A stretch of DNA of 31,315 bases from an uncultured Clostridia bacterium (GCA_944388685.1 CALXJS010000013.1:1-31315); one strand, 5' to 3'; numbered from the stretch's first letter, positions 17,718 to 26,573 are shown. Program-made: numbers and translations. The notes: generated by a model not told the origin, from the letters alone.

Positions 17718-17944
17718 TTACATTCTCCTTTTTATTTCTTCTATACAATTTGCTACATTTTGTTTATATTCTATGGATTCATATTTTAACATTTTTTACT
17801 GGTATCTGAATTTTTTGCTTATCTTTAAATACAATTTTTATCGTTCTTGCTCTGCAAAATATAATCATTAATAAAAATACAATAACATATATAGCACTAA
17901 ATCTGTCACATTATATCACATAACTGATTATTTTTCCAGTAAAA

Positions 17945-19384
17945 TCACGCATTTATCCATACAGAAACTGATTTTGCTTTTACTTTAAAAATCCCAAATC
18001 CTTCATTATCAATTACTACTTCATCTTGACATCCACCAATGGAATCTATAAATTTTTCTCCTGCAAATTGTATACCTATGTACATTCTTTTTTCTGCATC
18101 AAATTTATTCGAAATTAATACTGCTAATCCAGATTTAATATGTTCATTATCGCCTTCTCTTGTCCAACCGATACAATTTGGATAATCAAAATAGTCATTT
18201 TGTTTTCCATAGGCTTTTTCTTTTCTTAAATCAATCAATGTTGATAAACCTTCAATTGGTGCAATATTGTCATGTTTAATACCATATAAATCTCCCCAAA
18301 ATACACATGGATATCCTTCATCTCTTAATAAGGTAATTGCATAAGCAGGTAGCTTAAACCATCTTTCTACAAAACTTGTTAAACTTTGTCCTGGTTGTGT
18401 ATCATGATTATCCACAAATGTTACCGCTTCACTTGGATTTTCTCTTACAAGTGTTCTATCTAAAATTTTAGTTAGATCATAATTTTCGTCTTTTGAAGCA
18501 TTATATAAATTATAATGTAAAGGTACATCAAATAAAGAAATTTGTCCTTCTGTTTCTGTAATATATCGATGTAATTTTGAAATATCTCCACTCCAATATT
18601 CTCCTACTGCAAATAATTCATCTTCTGTTTGCTCTCTTAGTGTTTTTATCCAATTTTTATAAAAATCCGCATCAATATGTTTTACTGCATCTAGACGAAA
18701 TCCATCAACTTTTGTTAATTCTAAATACCATTTTCCCCAATTCAAACATTCTTGAACCACTTCCGGATTTTTAAAATCTAAGTCTGCTCCCATTAAATAA
18801 TCATAATTTCCAAATTCTTCATCGACTGCTCCACTCCAACTTTTATTTTTAAAGCGAAAAATGGCATGTTCTTTGGTTTTATCATCATAATCTATTCCAT
18901 CAAAATGCGTCCAATTCCATTCAAAATCAGAATATTTATGTTTTCTTCCTGGAAATGTAAACTTTGTAGCCACGCGTACTACTTGGCTTTCTACAAAATT
19001 ATTATGATTTCCCCAATCCACCTGTTCTGCTGGAATCGTTTGTAATAAATCGGCTCCCATTTTATGATTTAACACAATATCTGCATACGCTTCTATTCCT
19101 GCTTGTTTTAAAGTCACAATACAGTTTAAATATTCATCTTTAGAACCATATTTTGTTTTCACCGTTCCTTTTTGGTCAAATTCTCCTAAATCGTATAAAT
19201 CATAAACTCCATATCCTACTTCATCTTTCCCTCCAATACCTTTATATGCAGGTGGAAGCCATAAGGCTGTTATTCCTATATCTGCTAACTTTTCTGCTTT
19301 GCTAGCTAATGTATTCCACCAATTTTGGTTAGTTTCTAAGTACCATTCAAATCCTTGTAATATGACTCCATTTATTTTTTTCAT
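17945..19384 (-). CDS. Cytoplasmic alpha-amylase, GH13 (subfamily 5-like)
   Basis: It hydrolyses internal alpha-1,4 bonds of starch or glycogen. The sequence parallels Bacillus liquefying amylases (GVILQGFEWYLETNQNWW near the start), but there is no signal peptide, so it acts inside the cell like AmyA. The catalytic residues are Asp232 (GFRLDAVKH), Glu262 (AVGEYWSGD) and Asp328 (FVDNHDTQ), with the calcium-site region DIVLNHKMGAD near 102-112. The 479 residues are complete, including the C-terminal beta domain. AGTAGG lies upstream of the ATG, and a possible -10 TATAAT sits further up. With the GH57 branching enzyme it points to internal glycogen or imported dextrin metabolism. Confidence 0.95.
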   Translation of the reverse strand: MKKINGVILQGFEWYLETNQNWWNTLASKAEKLADIGITALWLPPAYKGIGGKDEVGYGVYDLYDLGEFDQKGTVKTKYGSKDEYLNCIVTLKQAGIEAYADIVLNHKMGADLLQTIPAEQVDWGNHNNFVESQVVRVATKFTFPGRKHKYSDFEWNWTHFDGIDYDDKTKEHAIFRFKNKSWSGAVDEEFGNYDYLMGADLDFKNPEVVQECLNWGKWYLELTKVDGFRLDAVKHIDADFYKNWIKTLREQTEDELFAVGEYWSGDISKLHRYITETEGQISLFDVPLHYNLYNASKDENYDLTKILDRTLVRENPSEAVTFVDNHDTQPGQSLTSFVERWFKLPAYAITLLRDEGYPCVFWGDLYGIKHDNIAPIEGLSTLIDLRKEKAYGKQNDYFDYPNCIGWTREGDNEHIKSGLAVLISNKFDAEKRMYIGIQFAGEKFIDSIGGCQDEVVIDNEGFGIFKVKAKSVSVWINA

Positions 19385-19575
19385 TTATTTTTCCTACTTT
19401 CTAAAATCACTTTTTATTTTTCTATTTTGAGGCTATCGATTATGTCATTAAAATATTATTTTTTCTGTTTGCATTATATCATTTGTCTAGGATAATTTCT
19501 AGGTTAAATGAAAAAATATTGTAATATTCTATTTTTAAGTTGTTACAATTGAGTGTACAAATCCTGAGAGGATAT

Positions 19576-19604
19576 TTGACAGATAATTTTTTATTTTGTA
19601 TAAT
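19576..19604 (+). promoter_or_regulatory. Strong consensus promoter of the thioesterase gene
   Basis: A perfect TTGACA (19576-19581) and a perfect TATAAT (19599-19604) are 17 bp apart, 26 bp before the start codon. Just upstream, ATCCT-GAG-AGGAT (19561-19573) is a small palindrome that could be an operator. Confidence 0.8.
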
Positions 19605-19630
19605 ACCTTTTCGAAAGGAAGCGATTTTTT

Positions 19631-20047
19631 ATGAGTTTTGTCTATGAAAGAACAATAAATTATTATGAAACCGATAAAATGGGCGTTGTCCACCATTCAA
19701 ATTATATTCGCTTTTTAGAAGAAGCGAGATGTTATTATTTAAAAGAGTCTGGTATGCCATTTGAAAAATTTGAAGAACAAGGCGTTACCATTCCTGTTTT
19801 AGAAGTAAAATGTAAATACAAGCAACATGTTACTTTTTCAGATACCATCTCTATTAAAGTTATTGTTAAAGAATTTAATGGTGTTCGTCTAACCATTGGT
19901 TATGAAGTAAAAGATAAAAAAACAGGTAATGATGTGATTATTGCCGAAACGAAACATTGTTTTACTGATAAAAATTTAAGACCCGTTAATCTAAAAAAAT
20001 ATTGTCCAGAATTTAGTGATAAATTTGAAGCATTAAAAGAAGCTTAG
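19631..20047 (+). CDS. Acyl-CoA thioesterase, YbgC/FcbC hot-dog family
   Basis: This 138-residue hot-dog protein should hydrolyse acyl-CoA thioesters in the cytoplasm. The active-site block is YYETDKMGVVHHSNYIRFLEEAR, with the catalytic Asp at residue 15, followed by IPVLEVKCKYKQHVTFSDTISI and a C-terminal TKHCFTDKNLRPVNL. The length is normal. AAAGGAAG is well spaced from the ATG. It is the only plus-strand gene between ytxC and the U32 gene and has a consensus promoter, so it is probably expressed well and constitutively. Substrate chain length cannot be inferred. Its last codons form one arm of a shared terminator. Confidence 0.9.
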   Translation: MSFVYERTINYYETDKMGVVHHSNYIRFLEEARCYYLKESGMPFEKFEEQGVTIPVLEVKCKYKQHVTFSDTISIKVIVKEFNGVRLTIGYEVKDKKTGNDVIIAETKHCFTDKNLRPVNLKKYCPEFSDKFEALKEA

Positions 20048-20065
20048 TACTTTTTCTAAGCTTCT
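20038..20065. terminator. Bidirectional terminator made from the 3' ends of two convergent genes
   Basis: A perfect 10-bp stem AGAAGCTTAG/CTAAGCTTCT with an 8-nt T-rich loop. The thioesterase (+) and the DUF2207-like gene (-) both end with GAAGCTTAG (Glu-Ala-stop), so each gene supplies one arm. T-rich sequence follows on the plus strand, and the A-rich run before it gives the T-tract on the minus strand. Confidence 0.8.
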
Positions 20066-21120
20066 TGATTTATTTCTTCTAGCATTTTACCAACATATTC
20101 TAAATTAATTTTATGTGTTATCTCTAATTGTTCTACAAAACTTTTGGTATAACTTGTATTTACATTTAACACAGTTGCATAGGCAAGATGTTTTTCTAAT
20201 ACAATTACACTTTCTAGTGGTTTATCTTCTAACAAAGTATAATCTTCTAAAAACTTTTTATATTTATCCCATCGTTTCATTTCCTTTGCGCCTTTTACAG
20301 TATAAGTACCATCTAGATATTCTCCTTTTCTTAAATGACGTAATATTACTCTTATGATAGGTTCTAATATAGCAAGTTCAAAAGCCACAAAAAACGTCAT
20401 GAATACCATATCAAATATTCCTTGACCAATTTGATTTCCACTTACTGTAGAATATATGGCTAAAATTATCATACTTCCTATATATAGTGATAAAAATACT
20501 GTACTTAAACGTATTTTTGTTTCTTTTGTGAAATGATAACTTTCAAATTCTTCTCTTATATATCTTGTCCATGTGTTTAAATTTATTTTTTCTTTCTTAC
20601 AAATCTTGTTATATAAATATTTCTCATCCTTTTTCAGTAATTCCTCTTCTTTATTTGGTACTACTTTTAGTTCATAATGATTTTCTTCTTTCTTTTCTAT
20701 TTTTAGAAATCCCTTTGCACATAAATTTAATATACATGCCATTAAATCTTTTTTCTTTTCAATTTTTTGATTTTGTAAATAGGAAAGGACTGCTGGACTA
20801 TATTCCACCTCCACATCTCTAATATAAATTCCTTCATTTTTTGATGATTTTACTTTCATTTTATTATATATGGTAATTCCCAATCGAATAACGAAATAAC
20901 CAAAAATTATCGTTATCATAAAAATCGCAATTCCTCTATTACTTCCAAACAAACCATATACAAACAAAAGTGGAATAATTGACAATACAAGATATATTGG
21001 AATTGTCGCTAACCATATAAGTTTTACATTGATTTCTCCTGTTTTCGCCATAGAAATGATAATCCCTATTACTGCAAAAAAACCATATATTAATACAACA
21101 ATTATTAAAATTCCAATCAT
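20056..21120 (-). CDS. DUF2207-like membrane protein, C-terminal portion only
   Basis: A 354-residue membrane protein of unknown function. Two hydrophobic segments are at the N-terminus (about 1-25 and 32-58) and one near 64-85; a cytoplasmic domain follows, and two more lie near 210-260. The block VEVEYSPAVLSYLQNQKIEKKKDLMACILNLCAKGFLKIEKKE resembles the winged-helix-like stretch found in the C-terminal half of DUF2207 proteins. The large N-terminal extracellular beta domain of full DUF2207 proteins is absent, and nothing upstream encodes it. GGGG lies six bases before the ATG. It converges with the thioesterase gene and shares its terminator. Confidence 0.65.
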   Translation of the reverse strand: MIGILIIVVLIYGFFAVIGIIISMAKTGEINVKLIWLATIPIYLVLSIIPLLFVYGLFGSNRGIAIFMITIIFGYFVIRLGITIYNKMKVKSSKNEGIYIRDVEVEYSPAVLSYLQNQKIEKKKDLMACILNLCAKGFLKIEKKEENHYELKVVPNKEEELLKKDEKYLYNKICKKEKINLNTWTRYIREEFESYHFTKETKIRLSTVFLSLYIGSMIILAIYSTVSGNQIGQGIFDMVFMTFFVAFELAILEPIIRVILRHLRKGEYLDGTYTVKGAKEMKRWDKYKKFLEDYTLLEDKPLESVIVLEKHLAYATVLNVNTSYTKSFVEQLEITHKINLEYVGKMLEEINQEA

Positions 21121-21196
21121 TTTTTCCCCTTTTATTTTTAATTTTTATTTTTTTGTTTGATAGATAATTTGTGTTTATATTAATTATTGACTCAAG

Positions 21197-21239
21197 TCTG
21201 TCCCTTTTGGTATCATTTTGAAACGATTTGGCACGTCCC
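21197..21239. repeat. Single arm of the 97-bp palindromic element at the end of polC
   Basis: These 43 bases match one arm of the element at 1535-1631 with about four mismatches (TCTGTCCCTTTTGG ... GAAACGATTTGGCACGTCCC). The opposite arm is missing. As at the GH57 gene, the TAG stop of the neighbouring gene (here polC) shares its final G with the repeat end, and the preceding codon is also GGT. Confidence 0.8.
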
Positions 21240-22027
21240 TAACCGAACAAACTTAGTTGATTACTTTGACTCATTCCATCTAAGCATCCAAATTTTTTCA
21301 ATAACTCTGCTACAGAGTCTCCTACTTTTGATCTGATTTTCATATCATCAATAGACATGAATTTTCCATCTTTTCTTGCATTTTCAATCCCTTGTGCTGC
21401 TACTGTTCCAAGTCCTGCTATACTATTTAGTGGTGGTCTAATTCCATCTTCTTCTACGATAAATTTTGTGGCACTTGATTTATATAAGTCTATTGGTAAA
21501 AATTTGATACCTCTTTCATACATTTCTAAGACAAGTTCTAATACAGGATACATAGCTTTGTCTTTTTGTGTTGCATTGTTTCCTTGTAAGTCGATTTCTT
21601 TCATCTTGTTTTTTACCTTTTCTTCTCCAAATATCATGATTTCACTGTCAAATTCATCTGCTGCTCTAATAGAGAAAAAGGCTGCATAATAGGCTTTTGG
21701 TTCATGTACTTTAAACCATGCAATTCTAAATGCGTTAGTTACATAGGCTGCTGCGTGTGCTTTTGGGAACATGTATTTTATCTTTTCACAAGATTTGATA
21801 TACCAATCTGGTACATTGTGTTCTTTCATTAATTCTGTATATTCTTTCCATTTTGCTGGGTCTTTCAAAGCTTTTCCTTTACGTACAGTTTCCATGATTT
21901 TAAATGCAGAATTTGGTGGTAAACCTTGTTTGATTAGATATATCATAATATCATCACGACAACAGATAGCCTCTGTTAAGGTTACTGTTCCATCTTCAAT
22001 TAAACTTTGAGCATTTCCAAGCCACAC
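21239..22027 (-). CDS. polC: DNA polymerase III PolC, C-terminal part (+1 frame)
   Basis: This part continues the PolC fingers and C-terminal domains: VWLGNAQSLIEDGTVTLTEAICCRDDIMIYLI, KIKYMFPKAHAAAYVTNAFRIAWFKVH, then the helix-hairpin-helix region and the end SNQLSLFG, with the QLSLF beta-clamp-binding motif. The true coding join is upstream of the ATG at 22027. The frame is open to 22048, and the conserved GLSHGTD lies between the join and the ATG. I see no ribosome binding site for separate translation. Joined at the CGG at 22047-22049 it completes a 1604-residue PolC. The stop codon overlaps a palindromic repeat arm. Confidence 0.92.
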   Translation of the reverse strand: MWLGNAQSLIEDGTVTLTEAICCRDDIMIYLIKQGLPPNSAFKIMETVRKGKALKDPAKWKEYTELMKEHNVPDWYIKSCEKIKYMFPKAHAAAYVTNAFRIAWFKVHEPKAYYAAFFSIRAADEFDSEIMIFGEEKVKNKMKEIDLQGNNATQKDKAMYPVLELVLEMYERGIKFLPIDLYKSSATKFIVEEDGIRPPLNSIAGLGTVAAQGIENARKDGKFMSIDDMKIRSKVGDSVAELLKKFGCLDGMSQSNQLSLFG

Positions 22028-22028
22028 A

Positions 22029-25000
22029 TCAGTACCATGTGATAATCCGAGATATTCGAATTAATTCGTCAAATGTAGTTGGTCTGGTATCCACTAACAT
22101 TCCTCTTACAAACTTTGTTCCAAACTCTGGTATTCCATAACTTCCTACTTCTGAACCAATTTGTTTTGGTGTTACACCTAAAGCATCTGTTGAACTAAAA
22201 ATTGACATGGTTGCTTTATCATCTAATGGAATTTTTGTTGGGTCAATTCCTGTAATATCTTGTAACATTCTAATAACGGTCGGATCGTCGTGTCCTAGTA
22301 TATCTAGTTTTAACAAGTTTTGGTCTATTGAATGGTAATCAAAATGGGTTGTAATAATGTCTGAATTTGGGTCATCTGCCGGATGTTGTACTGGACAGAA
22401 TTCATAGATTTCTCTTCCCTTTGGTACAACAATAATTCCTCCTGGGTGTTGTCCTGTTGTTCTTTTAATTCCTGTACATCCATGGGATATTCTTTTGATT
22501 TCTGCTTGATTAATTGGAATATGTCTTTCTTCATAATAATTTTTTACATATCCGTAAGCTGTTTTATCTGCTACTGTACCAATCGTTCCTGCTTTAAAAG
22601 TTGTTCCTTTTCCAAAGATAACTTCTGTATATTTATGGGCTTTTGCTTGATATTCTCCCGAGAAGTTTAAGTCAATATCTGGTTCTTTATCTCCATTAAA
22701 TCCTAAGAACGTTTCAAATGGGATATCCATTCCATCTTTATCTAGTTTGTGACCACATTTTGGACATTCTTTGTCTGGTAAGTCAAATCCATTTTTCACG
22801 CCATAATCTGTAAAATCTGAATATTTACAGTTTGGACATCTGTAATGTGCTGGAAGTGAATTTACCTCTGTAATTCCTGTCATATTTGCCACAAATGATG
22901 AACCTACAGAACCTCTAGAACCTACAATATATCCATCTTCATTTGATTTCCATACCAGTTTTTGTGCAATGATATACATAACGGAAAATCCATTTTTAAT
23001 AATAGAATCTAATTCTTTATCTAATCTTGTTTGCACAATTTCTGGTAATGGGTCTCCATATAATTCATGTGCTTTATTGTAAGCAATATCTTTTATGGTT
23101 TGTTCACAACCTGGAATGTGTGGTGGACATTTTTCTGGAGATATTGGGCTAATTTGGTCACACATATCTGATATTTTATTGGTATTTGTTACAACTACTT
23201 CATAGGCTTTTTCTTTTCCTAAATAACTAAATTCTTCTAGCATTTCTTCAGTTGTTCGTAAATATAGTGGTGCTTGATTATCGGCATCATCATATTTTTG
23301 TCCAGCTTCCAATATACGTCTATAAATTTCATCTTGTGGGTCCATAAAATGCACATCACAAGTTGCCACAACTGGTTTATTTAATTTTTCTCCCAATTCC
23401 ACAATTTTTCTGTTAATATCTCGTAAAGCCTCTTCATCTGCCACCGTTCCATTTCTAATTAAAAATTGATTATTACCTGTTGGCTGGATTTCTAAATAAT
23501 CATAGTCATTGGCAATTTCTTCGATTTCTTCATCTGTTTTTCCAAGTTCAATTGCTTGGTATAACTCTCCTGCTTCACAGGCACTTCCCAAAATTAAGCC
23601 TTCTGAATATTTTTTATACAAACTTTTTAAAATACGTGGTTTTCTATAAAAATAATGCAAATGTGATAATGATACCAACTTGTACAAGTTTTTTAGTCCT
23701 ACATAATTTTTGGCTAAGATAATTGCATGATAGGTTTTTAATTTTTTGTATTCTTCCTTTTTGGCTTCTTCACTTGCTGCCACTCTATCAATATCTTCTA
23801 CAATGGTTGCTCCTTTTTTCTTTAACATATCTATCATGACATTAAATACTTTCACAGTTGTATCAACATCATCTAACGCACGGTGTGCCACTTCTACTTT
23901 GATACCTAAGTTTTCTGCAATTTTTCCTAATTTATATTTCTTATAATCTGGAAATAAGTCTTTTGCTAAGCTTAAAGTATCTAAATAGGTATAGTTAAAA
24001 TCATAACCTAATACTTTTGCATTTTGTTTTAAAAATCCGACATCAAAGTTCGCATTGTGGGCAACAATAACCGTTTCTTTGTCATCTCCCAAAAATTCTA
24101 GTAATTTTGGGAATACCTTTTCAATGGTTTCTGCATCTTTTACCATGTCATCTGTAATATTGGTAACTTCTGTAACTCTTTCTGGGATATGTTTTTCAGG
24201 ATTTACAAAACAGCTAAAATCATCAAGCACTTCTCCATTTTTTACTTTCATAACACCAATTTCTGTAATTTTTTCCGTCGTTGCTGAAAATCCAGTTGTT
24301 TCTAGGTCTAGTACGCAATAAGTTGTATCAATACTTTGCTTTTTGCCATTATATACGGTTCTTGTATTATCTGGCGCTAAATATGCCTCTACCCCATAGA
24401 TAATTTTCATATCTGGATTGTCATACCCAAGTAATTTGTGGGCTTCTGGAAAGGCTTGCACCACCCCATGGTCAGTAATGGCAATGGATTTCATTCCCCA
24501 TTTCATGGCTCTTTTGATTAAATCTGTTGCTGAAGTCATGGCATCCATTTGGCTCATTTGTGTATGCATGTGAAGTTCTACTCTTTTTACTTCTGCATGG
24601 TCTTCTCTAATTTTCTTTTTAATGCCTTCTCCCTCTACAATCGTATTTGCCATAATGGTTAATTCATTTGAAAAAGAGTCCATTTGTGCCGTTCCTGCAA
24701 CAATAACGCCTTTTGCATTTTTTATTCTTTTTATGACACGTTTGCTATTATCCTTATTTAAAAATGCTTTACAAGTCATACTACTGGTTCCATCATAGAC
24801 ATCAAAACTAAGTAAGGTTTTTCCAGATTTTAGTTCTCTATCTTCCATATCAATGACTTCTCCATTGATAGAAACCTTTCCATCATCTACATTTAATTCG
24901 GCAATTTTTACCAATGGCTCTGTAATATTGGGGTTCATTCCTAAAATAAGTGGTGTACTTTCATCTTCTTCCGGTAATTCTGGGACTTCTATGTTACTTG

Positions 25001-26054
25001 TCATAATCGTATTTGCCATGATAGTTACATCCCCAGCATAAGCGTCTAATCCTGCTTTTCCAATTGCTTTAATGACTTTTGCATTTTGAATTTTTTCAAT
25101 AATTTCTTTTCCTTCAACGGCATCTTTTGCAAAAGATTTACAAGTGATTGTACCTGTTCCATCATAGATATCAAAAATTAACATTCCTTTTCCTGTTCTG
25201 GTTTCTCGACATTCGCTTGTTAACACTCTTCCTTCTATGGTAATTCTTGAATTGCTTGCAGTAATGTCTTTAATTGCCACTTTATTTTCTTTTGCCTTTG
25301 ATGGTTTTCCCATAATATATTCTTGTTCTTGAAACTCTTCCATCCCTTCCATTGGTGGCATTCCTTCTAATGCCTCTTCTGGAATATATCCTTCCATATC
25401 CATTGGTGGCACATAATCTGGGTCATTGTATTCTGGTACATTGGCATATTCTACATGATTTTCCTCATTTTCTCTTTGGTGTTGTGCATTTAATTCTTCA
25501 ATATGGGCAATCGCTTTTTCCTCTACTTGCTTAATCTCTTCACGTATTTCCTCTATCTCTTCTTTTGACAATTGTTCTGTTAAATTTACTTTATATTCTT
25601 TTCCAAATAAATTTTTCAAAACCTTTTCTAGTTCTTTATCTGTTTTTTTTGCCTTTAGAAAATCAGCACCTTTAATATGCATTTTGACATTAACTTCATT
25701 TCCATCAACTTCTACATCACTTTTTAATAAAAGCATTGGCTTCATTAATGGATATTTGTGTGACATATATGCAATAATATTTCTCCATTCTGTTTTTATG
25801 TCTTTTAGTACAACTCCTTCATGATATTTAATAACCATGTCAATATGTTCAAAATGAAATCTATCAATTAAAAATTTTTCAAAAAACCATAATTCTTTAA
25901 TTTCTATATACTCATCAAAATACAACATAACTTCTAAAGTGTTGGTTTTTTTAATGATATTTAGCCCTTGGATATTGGCATATTGTATGTTGGCTTTTGT
26001 TTGATAATCATTAAATATTTCTCCTACTTTTTTTGTTTTTACTGTTTCTTGCAT
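22029..26054 (-). CDS. polC: DNA polymerase III PolC, N-terminal part (zero frame)
   Basis: PolC is the main replicative polymerase of low-GC Gram-positives and is expected to be essential. The order is: N-terminal domain, an acidic linker (about 160-250), two similar OB folds (about 257-352 and 381-474; one is usual), PHP domain starting ELHMHTQMS (about 493), the inserted DEDD proofreading exonuclease from VLDLETTG (Asp583, Glu585), the second PHP part, a four-Cys zinc site (1073, 1076, 1097, 1100), and the palm with PDIDLNFSGEYQ (Asp1126, Asp1128). It ends at RISRIITWY, where the last six residues are out of frame. GGAGC lies eight bases before the ATG. The rest of the protein is encoded by 21239-22048. 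Confidence 0.95.
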   Translation of the reverse strand: MQETVKTKKVGEIFNDYQTKANIQYANIQGLNIIKKTNTLEVMLYFDEYIEIKELWFFEKFLIDRFHFEHIDMVIKYHEGVVLKDIKTEWRNIIAYMSHKYPLMKPMLLLKSDVEVDGNEVNVKMHIKGADFLKAKKTDKELEKVLKNLFGKEYKVNLTEQLSKEEIEEIREEIKQVEEKAIAHIEELNAQHQRENEENHVEYANVPEYNDPDYVPPMDMEGYIPEEALEGMPPMEGMEEFQEQEYIMGKPSKAKENKVAIKDITASNSRITIEGRVLTSECRETRTGKGMLIFDIYDGTGTITCKSFAKDAVEGKEIIEKIQNAKVIKAIGKAGLDAYAGDVTIMANTIMTSNIEVPELPEEDESTPLILGMNPNITEPLVKIAELNVDDGKVSINGEVIDMEDRELKSGKTLLSFDVYDGTSSMTCKAFLNKDNSKRVIKRIKNAKGVIVAGTAQMDSFSNELTIMANTIVEGEGIKKKIREDHAEVKRVELHMHTQMSQMDAMTSATDLIKRAMKWGMKSIAITDHGVVQAFPEAHKLLGYDNPDMKIIYGVEAYLAPDNTRTVYNGKKQSIDTTYCVLDLETTGFSATTEKITEIGVMKVKNGEVLDDFSCFVNPEKHIPERVTEVTNITDDMVKDAETIEKVFPKLLEFLGDDKETVIVAHNANFDVGFLKQNAKVLGYDFNYTYLDTLSLAKDLFPDYKKYKLGKIAENLGIKVEVAHRALDDVDTTVKVFNVMIDMLKKKGATIVEDIDRVAASEEAKKEEYKKLKTYHAIILAKNYVGLKNLYKLVSLSHLHYFYRKPRILKSLYKKYSEGLILGSACEAGELYQAIELGKTDEEIEEIANDYDYLEIQPTGNNQFLIRNGTVADEEALRDINRKIVELGEKLNKPVVATCDVHFMDPQDEIYRRILEAGQKYDDADNQAPLYLRTTEEMLEEFSYLGKEKAYEVVVTNTNKISDMCDQISPISPEKCPPHIPGCEQTIKDIAYNKAHELYGDPLPEIVQTRLDKELDSIIKNGFSVMYIIAQKLVWKSNEDGYIVGSRGSVGSSFVANMTGITEVNSLPAHYRCPNCKYSDFTDYGVKNGFDLPDKECPKCGHKLDKDGMDIPFETFLGFNGDKEPDIDLNFSGEYQAKAHKYTEVIFGKGTTFKAGTIGTVADKTAYGYVKNYYEERHIPINQAEIKRISHGCTGIKRTTGQHPGGIIVVPKGREIYEFCPVQHPADDPNSDIITTHFDYHSIDQNLLKLDILGHDDPTVIRMLQDITGIDPTKIPLDDKATMSIFSSTDALGVTPKQIGSEVGSYGIPEFGTKFVRGMLVDTRPTTFDELIRISRIITWY
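22047..22049 (-). promoter_or_regulatory. Candidate +1 frameshift site (CGG, next base A) in polC
   Basis: After the codon TCT of the conserved RIS, the frame reads CGG. Skipping the C gives GGA and the invariant GLSHGTDVWLG of PolC. Without the shift, five codons (IITWY) follow the CGG and then TGA. It has the same CGG-A layout as the site at 9072-9074. Confidence 0.65.
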
Positions 26055-26185
26055 GTATTTTTGCTCCTTTGTTTTTCTCTTTCCTATGGTTTCTATTATA
26101 TACTATTTTTTTTACATTTCAAGCGAACAAAATAAAATAAATTAATAAAATTTTTGCTCATTTTAAATTTCTTATGAATGGCAAA

Positions 26186-26216
26186 AAAATAGAAAAATCC
26201 TAAGACTTTCCTATTA
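26186..26216 (-). terminator. Terminator after hepT
   Basis: On the minus strand AATAGGAAA and TTTTTCTATT pair with one mismatch around a short loop and are followed by a T run. It lies directly after the hepT stop and separates the toxin-antitoxin pair from polC. Confidence 0.5.
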
Positions 26217-26573
26217 TTCTTCACTTTTTTCTACATTTTCCTCATCTAAAATTTTTTGAATTTCTGTTTTTAATTCAAGAATATCATTTTTTAATATATA
26301 CCATATACTTTTTAAACTTATTCCTTCATAATCATGTACAATTCTATTTCTTAAACCCTTTATCATATTCCATTCTATTGAAGAATACTTTTTCATTGTT
26401 TCTTGAGAAATATTTTTTACTAATTCGCCTATCTGATTAATAGCAAACACGGTAGCATCGATTGTTTTTTCATCATTACAAAACTCTTCAAATGTATAAT
26501 CTTTAGTATATTTTAATGATTTTTCTATATATTCAATCATTTTTATAAAAGATATATATTCTTTATTTTTCAT
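26214..26573 (-). CDS. hepT: HepT-like HEPN RNase toxin (DUF86)
   Basis: A 119-residue HEPN protein. The catalytic RNase motif Rx4HxY is intact: Arg75, His80, Tyr82 in LRNRIVHDYEG. In characterised pairs the toxin cleaves tRNA or mRNA and is silenced when its partner MntA adds AMP units to that Tyr. The N-terminal helices include EYIEKSLKYTKDYTFEEF. The start overlaps the end of mntA by 11 bp, so the two are translationally coupled, antitoxin first. All motif residues are present, so it is probably active. It is followed by a terminator and then polC. Confidence 0.88.
   Translation of the reverse strand: MKNKEYISFIKMIEYIEKSLKYTKDYTFEEFCNDEKTIDATVFAINQIGELVKNISQETMKKYSSIEWNMIKGLRNRIVHDYEGISLKSIWYILKNDILELKTEIQKILDEENVEKSEE

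Noticed and set aside
17779..17868. A 29-residue minus-strand small ORF between rsmE and the amylase gene
   Set aside because: No ribosome binding site and no recognisable features; compatible with chance in AT-rich DNA. I see nothing else in this 227-bp gap.
22047..22049. CGG reassigned to another amino acid as the explanation for the breaks
   Set aside because: Changing the meaning of CGG would not restore the frame; a base must be skipped at both sites.
21239..26054. polC as an ordinary pseudogene or as two separate proteins
   Set aside because: Both halves are fully conserved apart from one base, the C-terminal part has no ribosome binding site, and the join lies inside an invariant motif.
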